Made by a program: the position numbers and the translations under genes. A stretch of 64,000 nt of DNA from JABMMZ01 sp040386935 (GTDB lineage Bacteria; Bacteroidota; Bacteroidia; NS11-12g; UBA955): NCBI GenBank assembly GCA_040386935.1, contig JAZKEQ010000011.1, positions 43,402-107,401 on the forward strand, given 5' to 3'. Numbering within the stretch: position 1 is the first letter of the stretch; each line of letters begins with the position of its first letter. This document shows positions 53,583 through 62,086 of this stretch, piece after piece. The notes beneath the pieces are model-generated. The model ran no database searches, had not been told where the DNA came from, and was given only the letters and a program-made list of their open reading frames with translations.

Positions 53583-54056
53583 ATGTCTATAACAGTAGGA
53601 GTTCAAGCACCTAACTTTACACTTACCGATACCAATAAACAGCCTGTAACACTTTCTGAACTGAAAGGACACAATGTATTATTGCTTTTCTTCCCATTTG
53701 CATTTACAAGCACATGTACAAAAGAATTGTGTGGCGTAAGAGATGATATCGCTAACTATACCAATTTTGATGCTAAAGTTTATGGCATATCTGTCGATGC
53801 TGTTTATACCTTAATTAAGTATAAAGAAGATCAAGCTTTGAATTTTGATTTGTTGAGTGATTTTAATAAAGAAGCTTCAATGGCCTATGAAAGCTATTAT
53901 GAAACATTTAACTTCGGTATGAGGGGTGTATCCAAGCGATCTGCGTTTCTCATTGATAAGGAAGGAATTATTCAATATGCAGAAGTGCTTGAAAATGCGT
54001 CAGAAATACCTAATTTAGATGCCATAAAATCATTACTTCAAACCATCAACCAATAG
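53583..54056 (+). CDS. peroxiredoxin of the AhpC/TSA superfamily
   Basis: A 157-residue thiol peroxidase. The peroxidatic site is FPFAFTSTCTKELC: the peroxidatic Cys in TSTC, with a second Cys five residues on that may be resolving. It reduces hydrogen peroxide and organic hydroperoxides. The sequence looks closest to the AhpE/BCP side. It is followed 5 bp later by an NfeD gene. Confidence 0.9.
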   Translation: MSITVGVQAPNFTLTDTNKQPVTLSELKGHNVLLLFFPFAFTSTCTKELCGVRDDIANYTNFDAKVYGISVDAVYTLIKYKEDQALNFDLLSDFNKEASMAYESYYETFNFGMRGVSKRSAFLIDKEGIIQYAEVLENASEIPNLDAIKSLLQTINQ

Positions 54057-54061
54057 AACAT

Positions 54062-54523
54062 ATGTTATTAGGAATCATCATAACACTTATAGTACTCGGA
54101 CTAATACTCATACTTCTTGAGTTGTTCGTTACCCCGGGATTTGTTACAGGCTTACTCGGAGCTGTTGCCTGGGTATATGCCTTGTATAAAATTTATAATA
54201 ATTACGGGACTCAATCAGGGCACTTTGCTTTGGCCGGTTTAATTCTGTTGCTTTTGGCTTGCATTATCATTGCTGTAAAAAGCGGTTTTTGGAATAAAGT
54301 ATCATTACACGAAAATATAGATGGGAAAGTGAATGAAATGCCGGATGTAAATATTGGTGATACAGGTACTACCATCAGCGCTTTACGCCCTTCAGGTAAA
54401 GTGAATGTAAATGGTAAATCCATAGAAGCATCAACCATGGGTGAAATGATAGAAACAGGGGCCTATGTAGAAATTACAAAAATAGAAAACAATAAAATAA
54501 CCGTTAAACAATTATCAGTATGA
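54062..54523 (+). CDS. NfeD family membrane protein
   Basis: A 153-residue protein with two to three helices (about 4-28, 32-48, 58-76) and a C-terminal OB-fold domain (about 95-153, GTTISALRPSGKVNVNGKSI, EITKIENNKITVKQL). NfeD proteins form complexes with flotillins or related SPFH proteins. It overlaps the floA start by 4 bp, the usual pairing. Confidence 0.9.
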   Translation: MLLGIIITLIVLGLILILLELFVTPGFVTGLLGAVAWVYALYKIYNNYGTQSGHFALAGLILLLLACIIIAVKSGFWNKVSLHENIDGKVNEMPDVNIGDTGTTISALRPSGKVNVNGKSIEASTMGEMIETGAYVEITKIENNKITVKQLSV

Positions 54524-55512
54524 GTATATTAGAAATACAAAGCAACTTTTTATTCGGAGTCGGTGGAATCATTGCCATCGTTATCTTCTTTTTCTTATTT
54601 CTTTATTTTGTGCCTCTAGGACTATGGTTCTCGGCCATTCTATCGAAGGTTAAAATTTCACTGTTAGATCTTATCTTTATGAGATGGCGAAAAGTACCAC
54701 CTGAAGTAATTGTTAAAGGATTAGTGAATGCCACAAAAGCGGGATTAATCGTAGACTCAAATATGTTAGAGGCTCACTATCTGGCCGGTGGTAATGTAAT
54801 GAAAGTAGTAGCAGCCCTTATCAGTGCTGATAAAGCAAATATTCCATTGACATTCAAAGCAGCAACAGCAATAGATTTGGCAGGTAGAGATGTATTTGAT
54901 GCTGTTCAAATGAGTGTAAACCCAAGAGTAATTGATACACCTCCCGTTTCAGCGGTAGCAAAAGACGGTATTCAGTTGATAGCAAAAGCAAGGGTAACTG
55001 TTAGAGCAAATATTGCGCAATTAGTGGGTGGTGCAGGTGAAGAAACGATTTTGGCAAGGGTAGGTGAAGGTATAGTTACAACAATCGGTTCAGCAGCTAA
55101 TCACAAAGAAGTATTGGAAAATCCAGACAAAATTTCAAAAACTGTATTGTTGAAAGGTTTGGATGCCGGTACTGCTTTCGAAATATTGTCAATTGATATT
55201 GCAGATATTGATATTGGAGAAAATATTGGGGCAAAATTGCAGATGGACCAGGCCCAGGCTGATAAAAATATTGCACAGGCTAAAGCAGAGGAAAGAAGAG
55301 CAATGGCTATTGCAGTAGAACAAGAAATGAAAGCAAAAGCACAAGAAGCAAGAGCCAAGGTGATTGAAGCTGAAGCAGAAATTCCAAGATCCATAAGTGA
55401 GGCGTTCCGTAGTGGTAATTTAGGAATCATGGATTATTATAAAATGCAGAACATCAAAGCAGATACCGAAATGCGGGATTCATTTTCAAAACCTCCCGGA
55501 AAAAAAGATTAA
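54520..55512 (+). CDS. floA: flotillin-like protein FloA
   Basis: A 330-residue SPFH protein with one N-terminal helix (about 12-36). The FloA-type core follows: RWRKVPPEVIVKGLV, GRDVFDAVQMSVNPRVIDTPP, LKGLDAGTAFEILSIDIADIDIG. An Ala/Glu/Lys-rich coiled coil spans about 245-300 (QAQADKNIAQAKAEERRAMA). It organises membrane domains and protein stability; the NfeD partner is just upstream. A terminator follows at 55532. Confidence 0.93.
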   Translation: MSILEIQSNFLFGVGGIIAIVIFFFLFLYFVPLGLWFSAILSKVKISLLDLIFMRWRKVPPEVIVKGLVNATKAGLIVDSNMLEAHYLAGGNVMKVVAALISADKANIPLTFKAATAIDLAGRDVFDAVQMSVNPRVIDTPPVSAVAKDGIQLIAKARVTVRANIAQLVGGAGEETILARVGEGIVTTIGSAANHKEVLENPDKISKTVLLKGLDAGTAFEILSIDIADIDIGENIGAKLQMDQAQADKNIAQAKAEERRAMAIAVEQEMKAKAQEARAKVIEAEAEIPRSISEAFRSGNLGIMDYYKMQNIKADTEMRDSFSKPPGKKD

Positions 55513-55531
55513 TCGGGTTTAAATATTCTTT

Positions 55532-55560
55532 AAAGGCTCTCATTTTGGGAGCCTTTTTTT
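55532..55560 (+). terminator. rho-independent terminator after floA
   Basis: A stem of AAAGGCTCTC (55532-55541) with GGGAGCCTTT (55547-55556), one G-T pair, a 5-nt loop and a T run to 55560. Confidence 0.8.
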
Positions 55561-55561
55561 G

Positions 55562-56470
55562 TTAAAATATAAATGCAATAAAATACAACAGGTATTCGGC
55601 AAAAAAGAATAACCAGAAGCGCTTATAAAACCTGACAACAGATTGATTGGATTTAAAGTTGATTGTAAAGGCATTGATGATGAATAAAGTAAATAAAATC
55701 AAATGCCCGTAAAATAATCTCGATGGCACTGCATATTCTGATTTAACTATGAGAGCGGCATCAAACCAATTAAAATACAGATTGAACAGATAGGCAGTAG
55801 CAACTAGTGTTGTGCCACAATAGAAAGCAAATTTAGGAGAGTATAAGATGGCCAGAGTTTTGATATTATACTTTGCATCACCTGCAATATCAGGGAGATC
55901 TTTGAACCACGCAATGCTTATGCTAAACGCTACTATAAAAAGCGTCAGTAACCATACATTGCCCGAGATGACTGCTTGTCCATACAATTGATCTTTAAAA
56001 ACATAAAAGCCACCCAGATTAACCAGTAAGCCCCGCACAACGGATATACAAATAGCTGCCGGTAGGTGGTGTTTTTTGAAATAAAACGGTGGCAATGAAT
56101 AGGCCATTCCTATTAGCAGTGATAAGGCAATAACACCCAGTAATACAAATGAAATATAAGCGGCTATGGCAATGCTGATAAAAGTACAGGTGTAAATAAT
56201 ACGGTAGGCATTTTTGATACTTAAAGCTCCGCTAGCTATGGGTAAATAGGGCTTGTTGATTTTGTCAATAGCAACATCCTGAATCTGATTAATACCAACA
56301 ATAAATACATTACAGCATATACCGCAAATAATGGCGAGTATTAATAAAGGTAGATTAGTAGTGAAAGCAAGCCCATCAAGTGCAACAGTATAAAGTGTTA
56401 CAATACTGATGACACTGCCAATGATGGTATGCGGTCTGCTGAATTGCCAGAATATTGTAATTGCTTTCAT
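55562..56470 (-). CDS. UbiA-family prenyltransferase, homogentisate phytyltransferase-like
   Basis: A 302-residue enzyme with about eight or nine membrane helices. The first Asp motif is GINQIQDVAIDKINKPYLPI and the second is FKDLPDIAGD. Among UbiA subfamilies the NQxxDxxIDxxNKPxLPxASG style and the FKDxPDxxGD style are those I recall for homogentisate phytyl/solanesyl transferases (VTE2/HPT type), not for heme O, UbiA proper, MenA or archaeal-lipid synthases. The likely reaction is prenylation of homogentisate or a similar aromatic with decarboxylation. It overlaps the methyltransferase by 4 bp. Substrate not proven. Confidence 0.75.
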   Translation of the reverse strand: MKAITIFWQFSRPHTIIGSVISIVTLYTVALDGLAFTTNLPLLILAIICGICCNVFIVGINQIQDVAIDKINKPYLPIASGALSIKNAYRIIYTCTFISIAIAAYISFVLLGVIALSLLIGMAYSLPPFYFKKHHLPAAICISVVRGLLVNLGGFYVFKDQLYGQAVISGNVWLLTLFIVAFSISIAWFKDLPDIAGDAKYNIKTLAILYSPKFAFYCGTTLVATAYLFNLYFNWFDAALIVKSEYAVPSRLFYGHLILFTLFIINAFTINFKSNQSVVRFYKRFWLFFFAEYLLYFIAFIF

Positions 56471-57204
56471 TGCTGAGGTATTGTTTCTATTACTATTTGT
56501 GTTCTAAACCCTTTTTGTAATCTATATATACGCACAGTATCGCCAAATTGTTTGAATCTTAGCTGATATTGTTCGACAGATTTAGATTTGAAAACCGATA
56601 TAAGTCCATCCGTAGCAATGGTAATAATATTGATTGGAATGATGTAAGTAAACAATAAACGTTTCAGTGAAAATGGTTTTACAAATGGCATTAATAGGAC
56701 TTGACCCACTGTTGTTGTAAATAATATTTTAAATGAAAACCATAATCCAGGTTCCAGAATTTCAACAAAATATGCTTTTGCATTCGATTGAGTCATTCTA
56801 TTAATGATGCTGATTTGTTGCGCTTCGCTAAAATGGTGAAATGCATTGAACATTGTGTAAGTGTTTTCAGAGTTGAAAGCCATTTCCATTACATCTGTTG
56901 AATGTTGTAAATACTTAGCTGCTTGATTAGCAAAGTGTACAGGTCGAGGGAACTTATCACTCGCTGTAAATGACGACCATGCCTTGCTTTTGCAAAAAAT
57001 ACTATAAGCAGGTTCACCACTTCCTGAGCATAAATCAAACATTTTATGGGGTAGGGTTGTCGATTGTAACTTATCTATAAACGGTTGATAAATTGAAAAT
57101 GCAGAAACTATAAAACCGATGTAATCAGTTTGATAATTGCGCAATACTGCAGGAAACCATTCATAATCTTCCAGTTCTTTCAAAAGGGTTTTATTATTAA
57201 ACAA
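56467..57204 (-). CDS. SAM-dependent methyltransferase with C-terminal hydrophobic region
   Basis: About 245 residues if read from TTG at 57204; an ATG at 57348 in frame would give 293 residues but overlaps the divergent DUF92 gene by 98 bp. I chose the start at which the antisense overlap disappears, with low certainty on the exact N terminus. Motif I is MFDLCSGSGEPAYSIF, then FNAFHHFSEAQQ and YFVEILEPG. The C-terminal part is hydrophobic (residues about 145-190 from TTG) and includes ATDGLISVFKSKS. The 4-bp overlap with the UbiA-like gene suggests a common substrate, possibly the prenylated aromatic ring. That link is inference. Confidence 0.7.
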   Translation of the reverse strand: MFNNKTLLKELEDYEWFPAVLRNYQTDYIGFIVSAFSIYQPFIDKLQSTTLPHKMFDLCSGSGEPAYSIFCKSKAWSSFTASDKFPRPVHFANQAAKYLQHSTDVMEMAFNSENTYTMFNAFHHFSEAQQISIINRMTQSNAKAYFVEILEPGLWFSFKILFTTTVGQVLLMPFVKPFSLKRLLFTYIIPINIITIATDGLISVFKSKSVEQYQLRFKQFGDTVRIYRLQKGFRTQIVIETIPQQ

Positions 57205-57250
57205 ATCTAATCCTATCTTTGAACTTTTAACGAATAATTTATTTGGGTCA

Positions 57251-58111
57251 TTGAGAATTACAAAGCAAAATATAGCAGGTAGAATAGATATAGTAGCAGT
57301 AATTGTATTTGCATTAATGGCAATTGTTGTTTGTGGCATTAATGGCATTACCTGGCAGTGGCTCCTTGCAGTTGTTGTTTTCGGATCGGGAGCTTATTTC
57401 ATGAAACAGAAGCGCTGGTTAACTTATACAGGTAGTTTATCTGCTTTTTTTGTTGCCTGTATTTTATATCAAGGAGGATTGATGTTTTTTGTAATGCCGT
57501 TTTTTTTGCTGATTGGCGGTACTTTGATTTCAAAACTCAATGCGGATGAAGGTGAAAAAAATGGGCGAAATGCCATACAGGTATTGGCAAATGGTGGTGT
57601 AGCATTGTTGTGTTTGTTGGGATGGTATTGGTACACGGATGTATCATTAAAGTCAGTATTTTTAAAAGCCTATCTCATCTCTTTTTCAATTTCTATTTGT
57701 GATACATTCAGCAGTGAGGTAGGAAAATATTTAAATGGACATACAATTGATATTTTTTCTTTACGAAAAATTCAAAAAGGGCTATCAGGTGGTATTTCAA
57801 TTCAAGGTACAATTGCTGGGGCACTCTCTGTTGGCATTGCATGCAGCCTTATTCCAATGTGTTTTGGCCTGAGTTGGACAACGGCTTTTTACATAGCCTT
57901 TGCAGGTTTCTTGGGAATGGTGCTTGACAGTATATTAGGGAGTTTACTGCAGGCAACATACATCAGTGAAGATGGACAAATTTCAGAAACAGCTAATCCA
58001 TCTGCAAAACTTTATAAAGGATTTGCCTGGTGCACCAATGATGTTGTCAATGTATTGAGTAATGCTATCGTTACAGGTGCATTTATCGTATACGTTTTTA
58101 TCTTGCAATAA
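57251..58111 (+). CDS. DUF92/VTE6-like membrane protein
   Basis: A 286-residue protein with about seven helices. The TTG at 57251 is used as start because the first helix (about residues 13-31) begins just after it; an ATG at 57314 would cut into that helix. The conserved block ICDTFSSEVGKYLNG...RKIQKGLSGGISIQGTIAG (split across the positions 150-190) and the later MVLDSILGSLLQA and NDVVNVLS are the DUF92 signature. In plants and cyanobacteria the DUF92 member VTE6 makes phytyl diphosphate from phytyl phosphate. Its place beside a homogentisate prenyltransferase-like gene fits that role; elsewhere DUF92 function is open. Confidence 0.82.
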   Translation: MRITKQNIAGRIDIVAVIVFALMAIVVCGINGITWQWLLAVVVFGSGAYFMKQKRWLTYTGSLSAFFVACILYQGGLMFFVMPFFLLIGGTLISKLNADEGEKNGRNAIQVLANGGVALLCLLGWYWYTDVSLKSVFLKAYLISFSISICDTFSSEVGKYLNGHTIDIFSLRKIQKGLSGGISIQGTIAGALSVGIACSLIPMCFGLSWTTAFYIAFAGFLGMVLDSILGSLLQATYISEDGQISETANPSAKLYKGFAWCTNDVVNVLSNAIVTGAFIVYVFILQ

Positions 58112-61100
58112 TCAATCGCTGGTGCGATAAACCTTGATTAGTAATAACAGTGATGATATACTGACCTGCAATAATGTTATTCAAAGCAATGTTAACTTTT
58201 TCATCTACAGAATAACCTTCCAATAATCGTTTCCCGGAAATATCAGTCAGGTAATATGTAAATCCATTGTAGTAGTTAGTTGTAATTGTGAGTTGATTGT
58301 TTGCAGGATTAGGGTATAGCGCAAATTGATTTAAATCAGATAAACTATAGAGGGATGTGTAATTGACTATATAATTATCAGAATTCATTGCACATCCATT
58401 GCTGTCCGTGTGTTTTACATAATAGGTGCCATCTACAGGAGCATAAAAAAATTGCGAAGTCGCAGAATCTATTTTGCCCACAGTGTTATACCATTGGTTG
58501 CCGACTGCTTTGCTGGATTTTAATGCACGGTTGACACGTGTGATAGCTGGTTTTGCAGGCAATGGATATACCCATATGCCTGTTTGTTTACTTTCATTTT
58601 TACAGCCATTGCTAGATATGCCCTGCATATAATATTTATTAAAGCCTAAAGCCGGAATCCATTGATAGGTTGTTCCTGTAATAGCAGTATCTACAACAAT
58701 GCCGGCTCCTTTTAATAATGTGTATTTCTGAGCACCTGAAATTGTAGCCAACGCAATATCATTATTGCAAAGCGTAGAATCGCTGATTCTTACAGTAACG
58801 GTTGGTTTACTTAATAGGCTAACACCCAAAATTGGCGAGAAACTAATACAACCTTTATCTGACTGATAACCTATTTTATAAAAAGCAGAGTTGGTCATGT
58901 ATTCAGAATAGTTGGATTGTTGACTGTAATTAGTTAATGGTACATTGTTTTTGAAGAATCGGTAGGTATTGCTGCCTGCCGCAGTTATGCGCATGGTATC
59001 ATATTGACAAATGGTGTTATTGTTTAAATTGGTTGAGTATGTGCCAACAGGTAAAGGGTAAATGGTTGTCTGTGGCAATGTAATTGAACTAAAAGCTTCA
59101 AGAGCAGGAGAGGTGCCAACAACTTTTAGCGAGTAGTTGCCTTTAGTAAGTGTTAAAGGTAATTTAAAACGCAAATGATTATCTGTAGCAAATGATAATG
59201 TGTCAAGCAATTGGATTGGATTTGTAAATTGACCAAAGGTATCTGATAGCAATACTTTAAAACGATTAGTTTTGTTAGGGGGATACCATGATTTAATTTT
59301 CAAAGTGATAAAATCTGCAGAACAGTAGTCTGTAGAATCCAAATCAGCATAGGTAATTGGCGATGCTATTTGTGTACCTGCCATATTGCTGTTTTGAACA
59401 GCTTGTTTGTTAGAAATCAAACCTGCAGTATTATATACAGTAAATGAATCAGTAGGGGTAGCTTTTAATTGAATGCTATACACAAGTTCAATGGGAGCCA
59501 ATGGAGAAGGCTGATAAACATCTGCCATTAATTTATTATTATTCACATATACAACTGTATTGGTATTTACTTTGATTATCTTCAATGAAGTGATGTTGAA
59601 TTTAGTGTCGTCAAGACTGTCAATCACCAATCCTCTATAGCGTAAATCCTGAGGTCTGAAATAGACTTTATAAACCATTGTTGGATTCACCGGATAGTAT
59701 TTTGAAGGCATTTCAACAGTTTTTTCAGACAGACAGCAGGTATCCCTTACTGTATTTGTAATACTGAAATAATTATTGCTTGAAATGTTGTCACTGGTAG
59801 AGGCCCATGTTTGATAATTAATTTTATCACCGGGTTTAAATTCATCTGTTGAACTGATACTATCTTTGTAAATACAATGATTGAACTGAATAGTAAGTGA
59901 ACTGTTTTTTACCATAGAATCTATTGTCCAGTAAACAGTATCGAAATATGTTGTGAAACTTTTTGAACTTTTAAATTTATAAAATTTTCGGCTGCTCAGT
60001 AATTTTACAGGAATATTTTTAACAGTAGTAACACTTCTGTTTTCTATAACGATTGCCTGATCAATTCTGTTGGGAGATAGTGCATTGTGATAAACAGGTG
60101 ATTGATAGATATAGATATCCTTGAAAGTAGTCTTTTTTCTAACAGCAAAATCAAAATTTGTTTTTTGAGAATCTTGTTGAATGGTTGTGTTGTATACTGC
60201 ATTACAAGCACTTTCATAGCGTTCAAGTGAATCCAATTTAATAGCAACACTTCCGGTATTGCTGTTAATGAGGTATTCTCCATTGACATCAGAAAAGGTC
60301 ATGGTGTTATTAGTATAGCCAGCTACCTTAATGCCTTTTAAAGGCACATCTATTCCTGCATCGAATTGGCAATTATTGTTATAATCTTCAAATACTTTTC
60401 CTTTTATTCCCTGGTGATTATTGAAACCTAAGTCTATTGTATATGTGCTGTCAAATTTTGAAAGGACTGTGATGTCTGCTCCTGTTGCATAGCTGTATGG
60501 ACTTCTGTTAATATTGAATGTGTGGCTGCCATAAAAAGGATTGTATTGATATTCGCCATTTTGATCGGTGTTAAAGTAAGTACCCAAATTATTGACATTG
60601 TTCAAGCACATCACTTGTACCGGTTGGTAGGGTTCATCAGCTTCCTTTTTGCCGTTTTTATTTCTGTCGTAATAAGTCCTTATTTTGATTAAAGTGAGTG
60701 AATCGGGGGGCAAAACATTGACTGTGAATGTGGTGGAAAGTATACTGGTATATTCACACCCTCTGTCGTAAGCACTGATGAAATAATCATCTTCATTTTT
60801 TGATAAATAATCAGCATCGGTTGGCTGCCAGCAATAGCGAATGGTTTTTTCTCTCGCACTGCTGTCTACAAGATTGATAGTGCCGTATTTAGGTGGGCTC
60901 AATACTTTTAGCTTAACCGTATCTTGTCCTTTTTGAAACAAAACTGAATCATCTTTTATGATATAATCATAACAGCTTTTCTTTCTGGCCTGGATTTTAA
61001 ATACCTGAAGATTGGCTTTGTTATAAAGTACATTGTTGGTATTATTTGCCATACTGAGGATTTGCATATCGCGTTTTGAAAAACCGGCCAGTTTGTATTT

Positions 61101-61946
61101 GCCACTGTCTTTAATAAAGTAGCTCACCTTGCAAGCGAGATTACTGACTTCAGATGGCGTATAAGGCGTAAAAATAAAATTGCCATTGTGTTGGTTAAAA
61201 TATGTACCTCTTGGTGGGGTTGCTCCCGGAATAGCATTACACTTGCCATTAGCTGGAACGCAATATGGAGTTAATGGTACCTGCGCTGAGTTAGGGGCAT
61301 AATAGGCATATTGGGTTTTATAATCAGATTCCGGATTTACCAATTCATAACTGATGGAATCACTGGTTGAATTTGGATAAACTCTGAATGAGTAATTGAA
61401 AGGCTGACCATTGGAGACAATTGGTGCTATTGTATTGTAAAACGTTGATGTGGAAATGATATGCCTTTGTGCCATACACAAATCCAGCATAGCACTAACA
61501 TACAGGTTGCCTGTATTCATTAGATTAGAACTGCTTACCCTGCAACAGTTGTAAAATGCAAACTCCACTCTGCAATATTTTTTTGAAATAAACTTTTTAA
61601 AGACACCCGTGCTAAAATCAATGGTATCTGATAAGTAATGGGCTTCAAATCCTACAGTTCCTATCATATTATTGCTTGGGGAGCAATTTTTGGTGTTGCA
61701 GTTGTACAAGATATCTTCAATCTTTGTACGTGTTGGAGTTGTTGTAACACTGAACGAGTCATTCTGAATGGTGAAATTAGGAACAGAATACGGAATAGCC
61801 CTGCAGTCGCGGTAAAATACCATATTGACTTCATATGACAAACCTCCCAGATGTCTGTAGCTGACATCCACAGAATGCATACTGCCTGCAGATGCATTAA
61901 AAATAAAATGACTGAGTAAAAGAAGTACTAAGTAGGTTTTTTTCAT
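58098..61946 (-). CDS. large T9SS-secreted surface protein with SdrD B-like repeats
   Basis: 1282 residues from the ATG ending at 61946 (an earlier in-frame start at 62093 adds 49 residues before the signal peptide). The signal peptide ends near FNASA. The body is beta-rich. Around residues 500-560 and 570-640 lie two SdrD B-like/CNA-B-like modules (TYYDRNKNGKKEADEPYQP; KVFEDYNNNCQFDAGIDVPL). The C terminus (about 1200-1282) reads FALYPNPANNQLTI, LTDISGKRLLEG and ends QRLIIAR, a T9SS type A sorting domain. The protein should be exported by T9SS and fixed on the surface or released. Its 3' end overlaps the DUF92 gene by 14 bp. Confidence 0.85.
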   Translation of the reverse strand: MKKTYLVLLLLSHFIFNASAGSMHSVDVSYRHLGGLSYEVNMVFYRDCRAIPYSVPNFTIQNDSFSVTTTPTRTKIEDILYNCNTKNCSPSNNMIGTVGFEAHYLSDTIDFSTGVFKKFISKKYCRVEFAFYNCCRVSSSNLMNTGNLYVSAMLDLCMAQRHIISTSTFYNTIAPIVSNGQPFNYSFRVYPNSTSDSISYELVNPESDYKTQYAYYAPNSAQVPLTPYCVPANGKCNAIPGATPPRGTYFNQHNGNFIFTPYTPSEVSNLACKVSYFIKDSGKYKLAGFSKRDMQILSMANNTNNVLYNKANLQVFKIQARKKSCYDYIIKDDSVLFQKGQDTVKLKVLSPPKYGTINLVDSSAREKTIRYCWQPTDADYLSKNEDDYFISAYDRGCEYTSILSTTFTVNVLPPDSLTLIKIRTYYDRNKNGKKEADEPYQPVQVMCLNNVNNLGTYFNTDQNGEYQYNPFYGSHTFNINRSPYSYATGADITVLSKFDSTYTIDLGFNNHQGIKGKVFEDYNNNCQFDAGIDVPLKGIKVAGYTNNTMTFSDVNGEYLINSNTGSVAIKLDSLERYESACNAVYNTTIQQDSQKTNFDFAVRKKTTFKDIYIYQSPVYHNALSPNRIDQAIVIENRSVTTVKNIPVKLLSSRKFYKFKSSKSFTTYFDTVYWTIDSMVKNSSLTIQFNHCIYKDSISSTDEFKPGDKINYQTWASTSDNISSNNYFSITNTVRDTCCLSEKTVEMPSKYYPVNPTMVYKVYFRPQDLRYRGLVIDSLDDTKFNITSLKIIKVNTNTVVYVNNNKLMADVYQPSPLAPIELVYSIQLKATPTDSFTVYNTAGLISNKQAVQNSNMAGTQIASPITYADLDSTDYCSADFITLKIKSWYPPNKTNRFKVLLSDTFGQFTNPIQLLDTLSFATDNHLRFKLPLTLTKGNYSLKVVGTSPALEAFSSITLPQTTIYPLPVGTYSTNLNNNTICQYDTMRITAAGSNTYRFFKNNVPLTNYSQQSNYSEYMTNSAFYKIGYQSDKGCISFSPILGVSLLSKPTVTVRISDSTLCNNDIALATISGAQKYTLLKGAGIVVDTAITGTTYQWIPALGFNKYYMQGISSNGCKNESKQTGIWVYPLPAKPAITRVNRALKSSKAVGNQWYNTVGKIDSATSQFFYAPVDGTYYVKHTDSNGCAMNSDNYIVNYTSLYSLSDLNQFALYPNPANNQLTITTNYYNGFTYYLTDISGKRLLEGYSVDEKVNIALNNIIAGQYIITVITNQGLSHQRLIIAR

Positions 61947-62059
61947 ATGGTATTTGTAGGACACATTAATTGAATAAATGTTGCTTAGCGCAATCTTTTT
62001 ATAAGTTATTTTTATCCAACTATTGTGATTTTTAAACAAAGATAATCGCATTTTTAAGT

Positions 62060-62067
62060 TAATTTTG
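62060..62067 (+). promoter_or_regulatory. -7 box TAATTTTG of hscA
   Basis: Exact TAnnTTTG, 19 nt before the TTG start at 62087. Confidence 0.45.
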
Positions 62068-62086
62068 CAATCAAATAGTAATAAAA

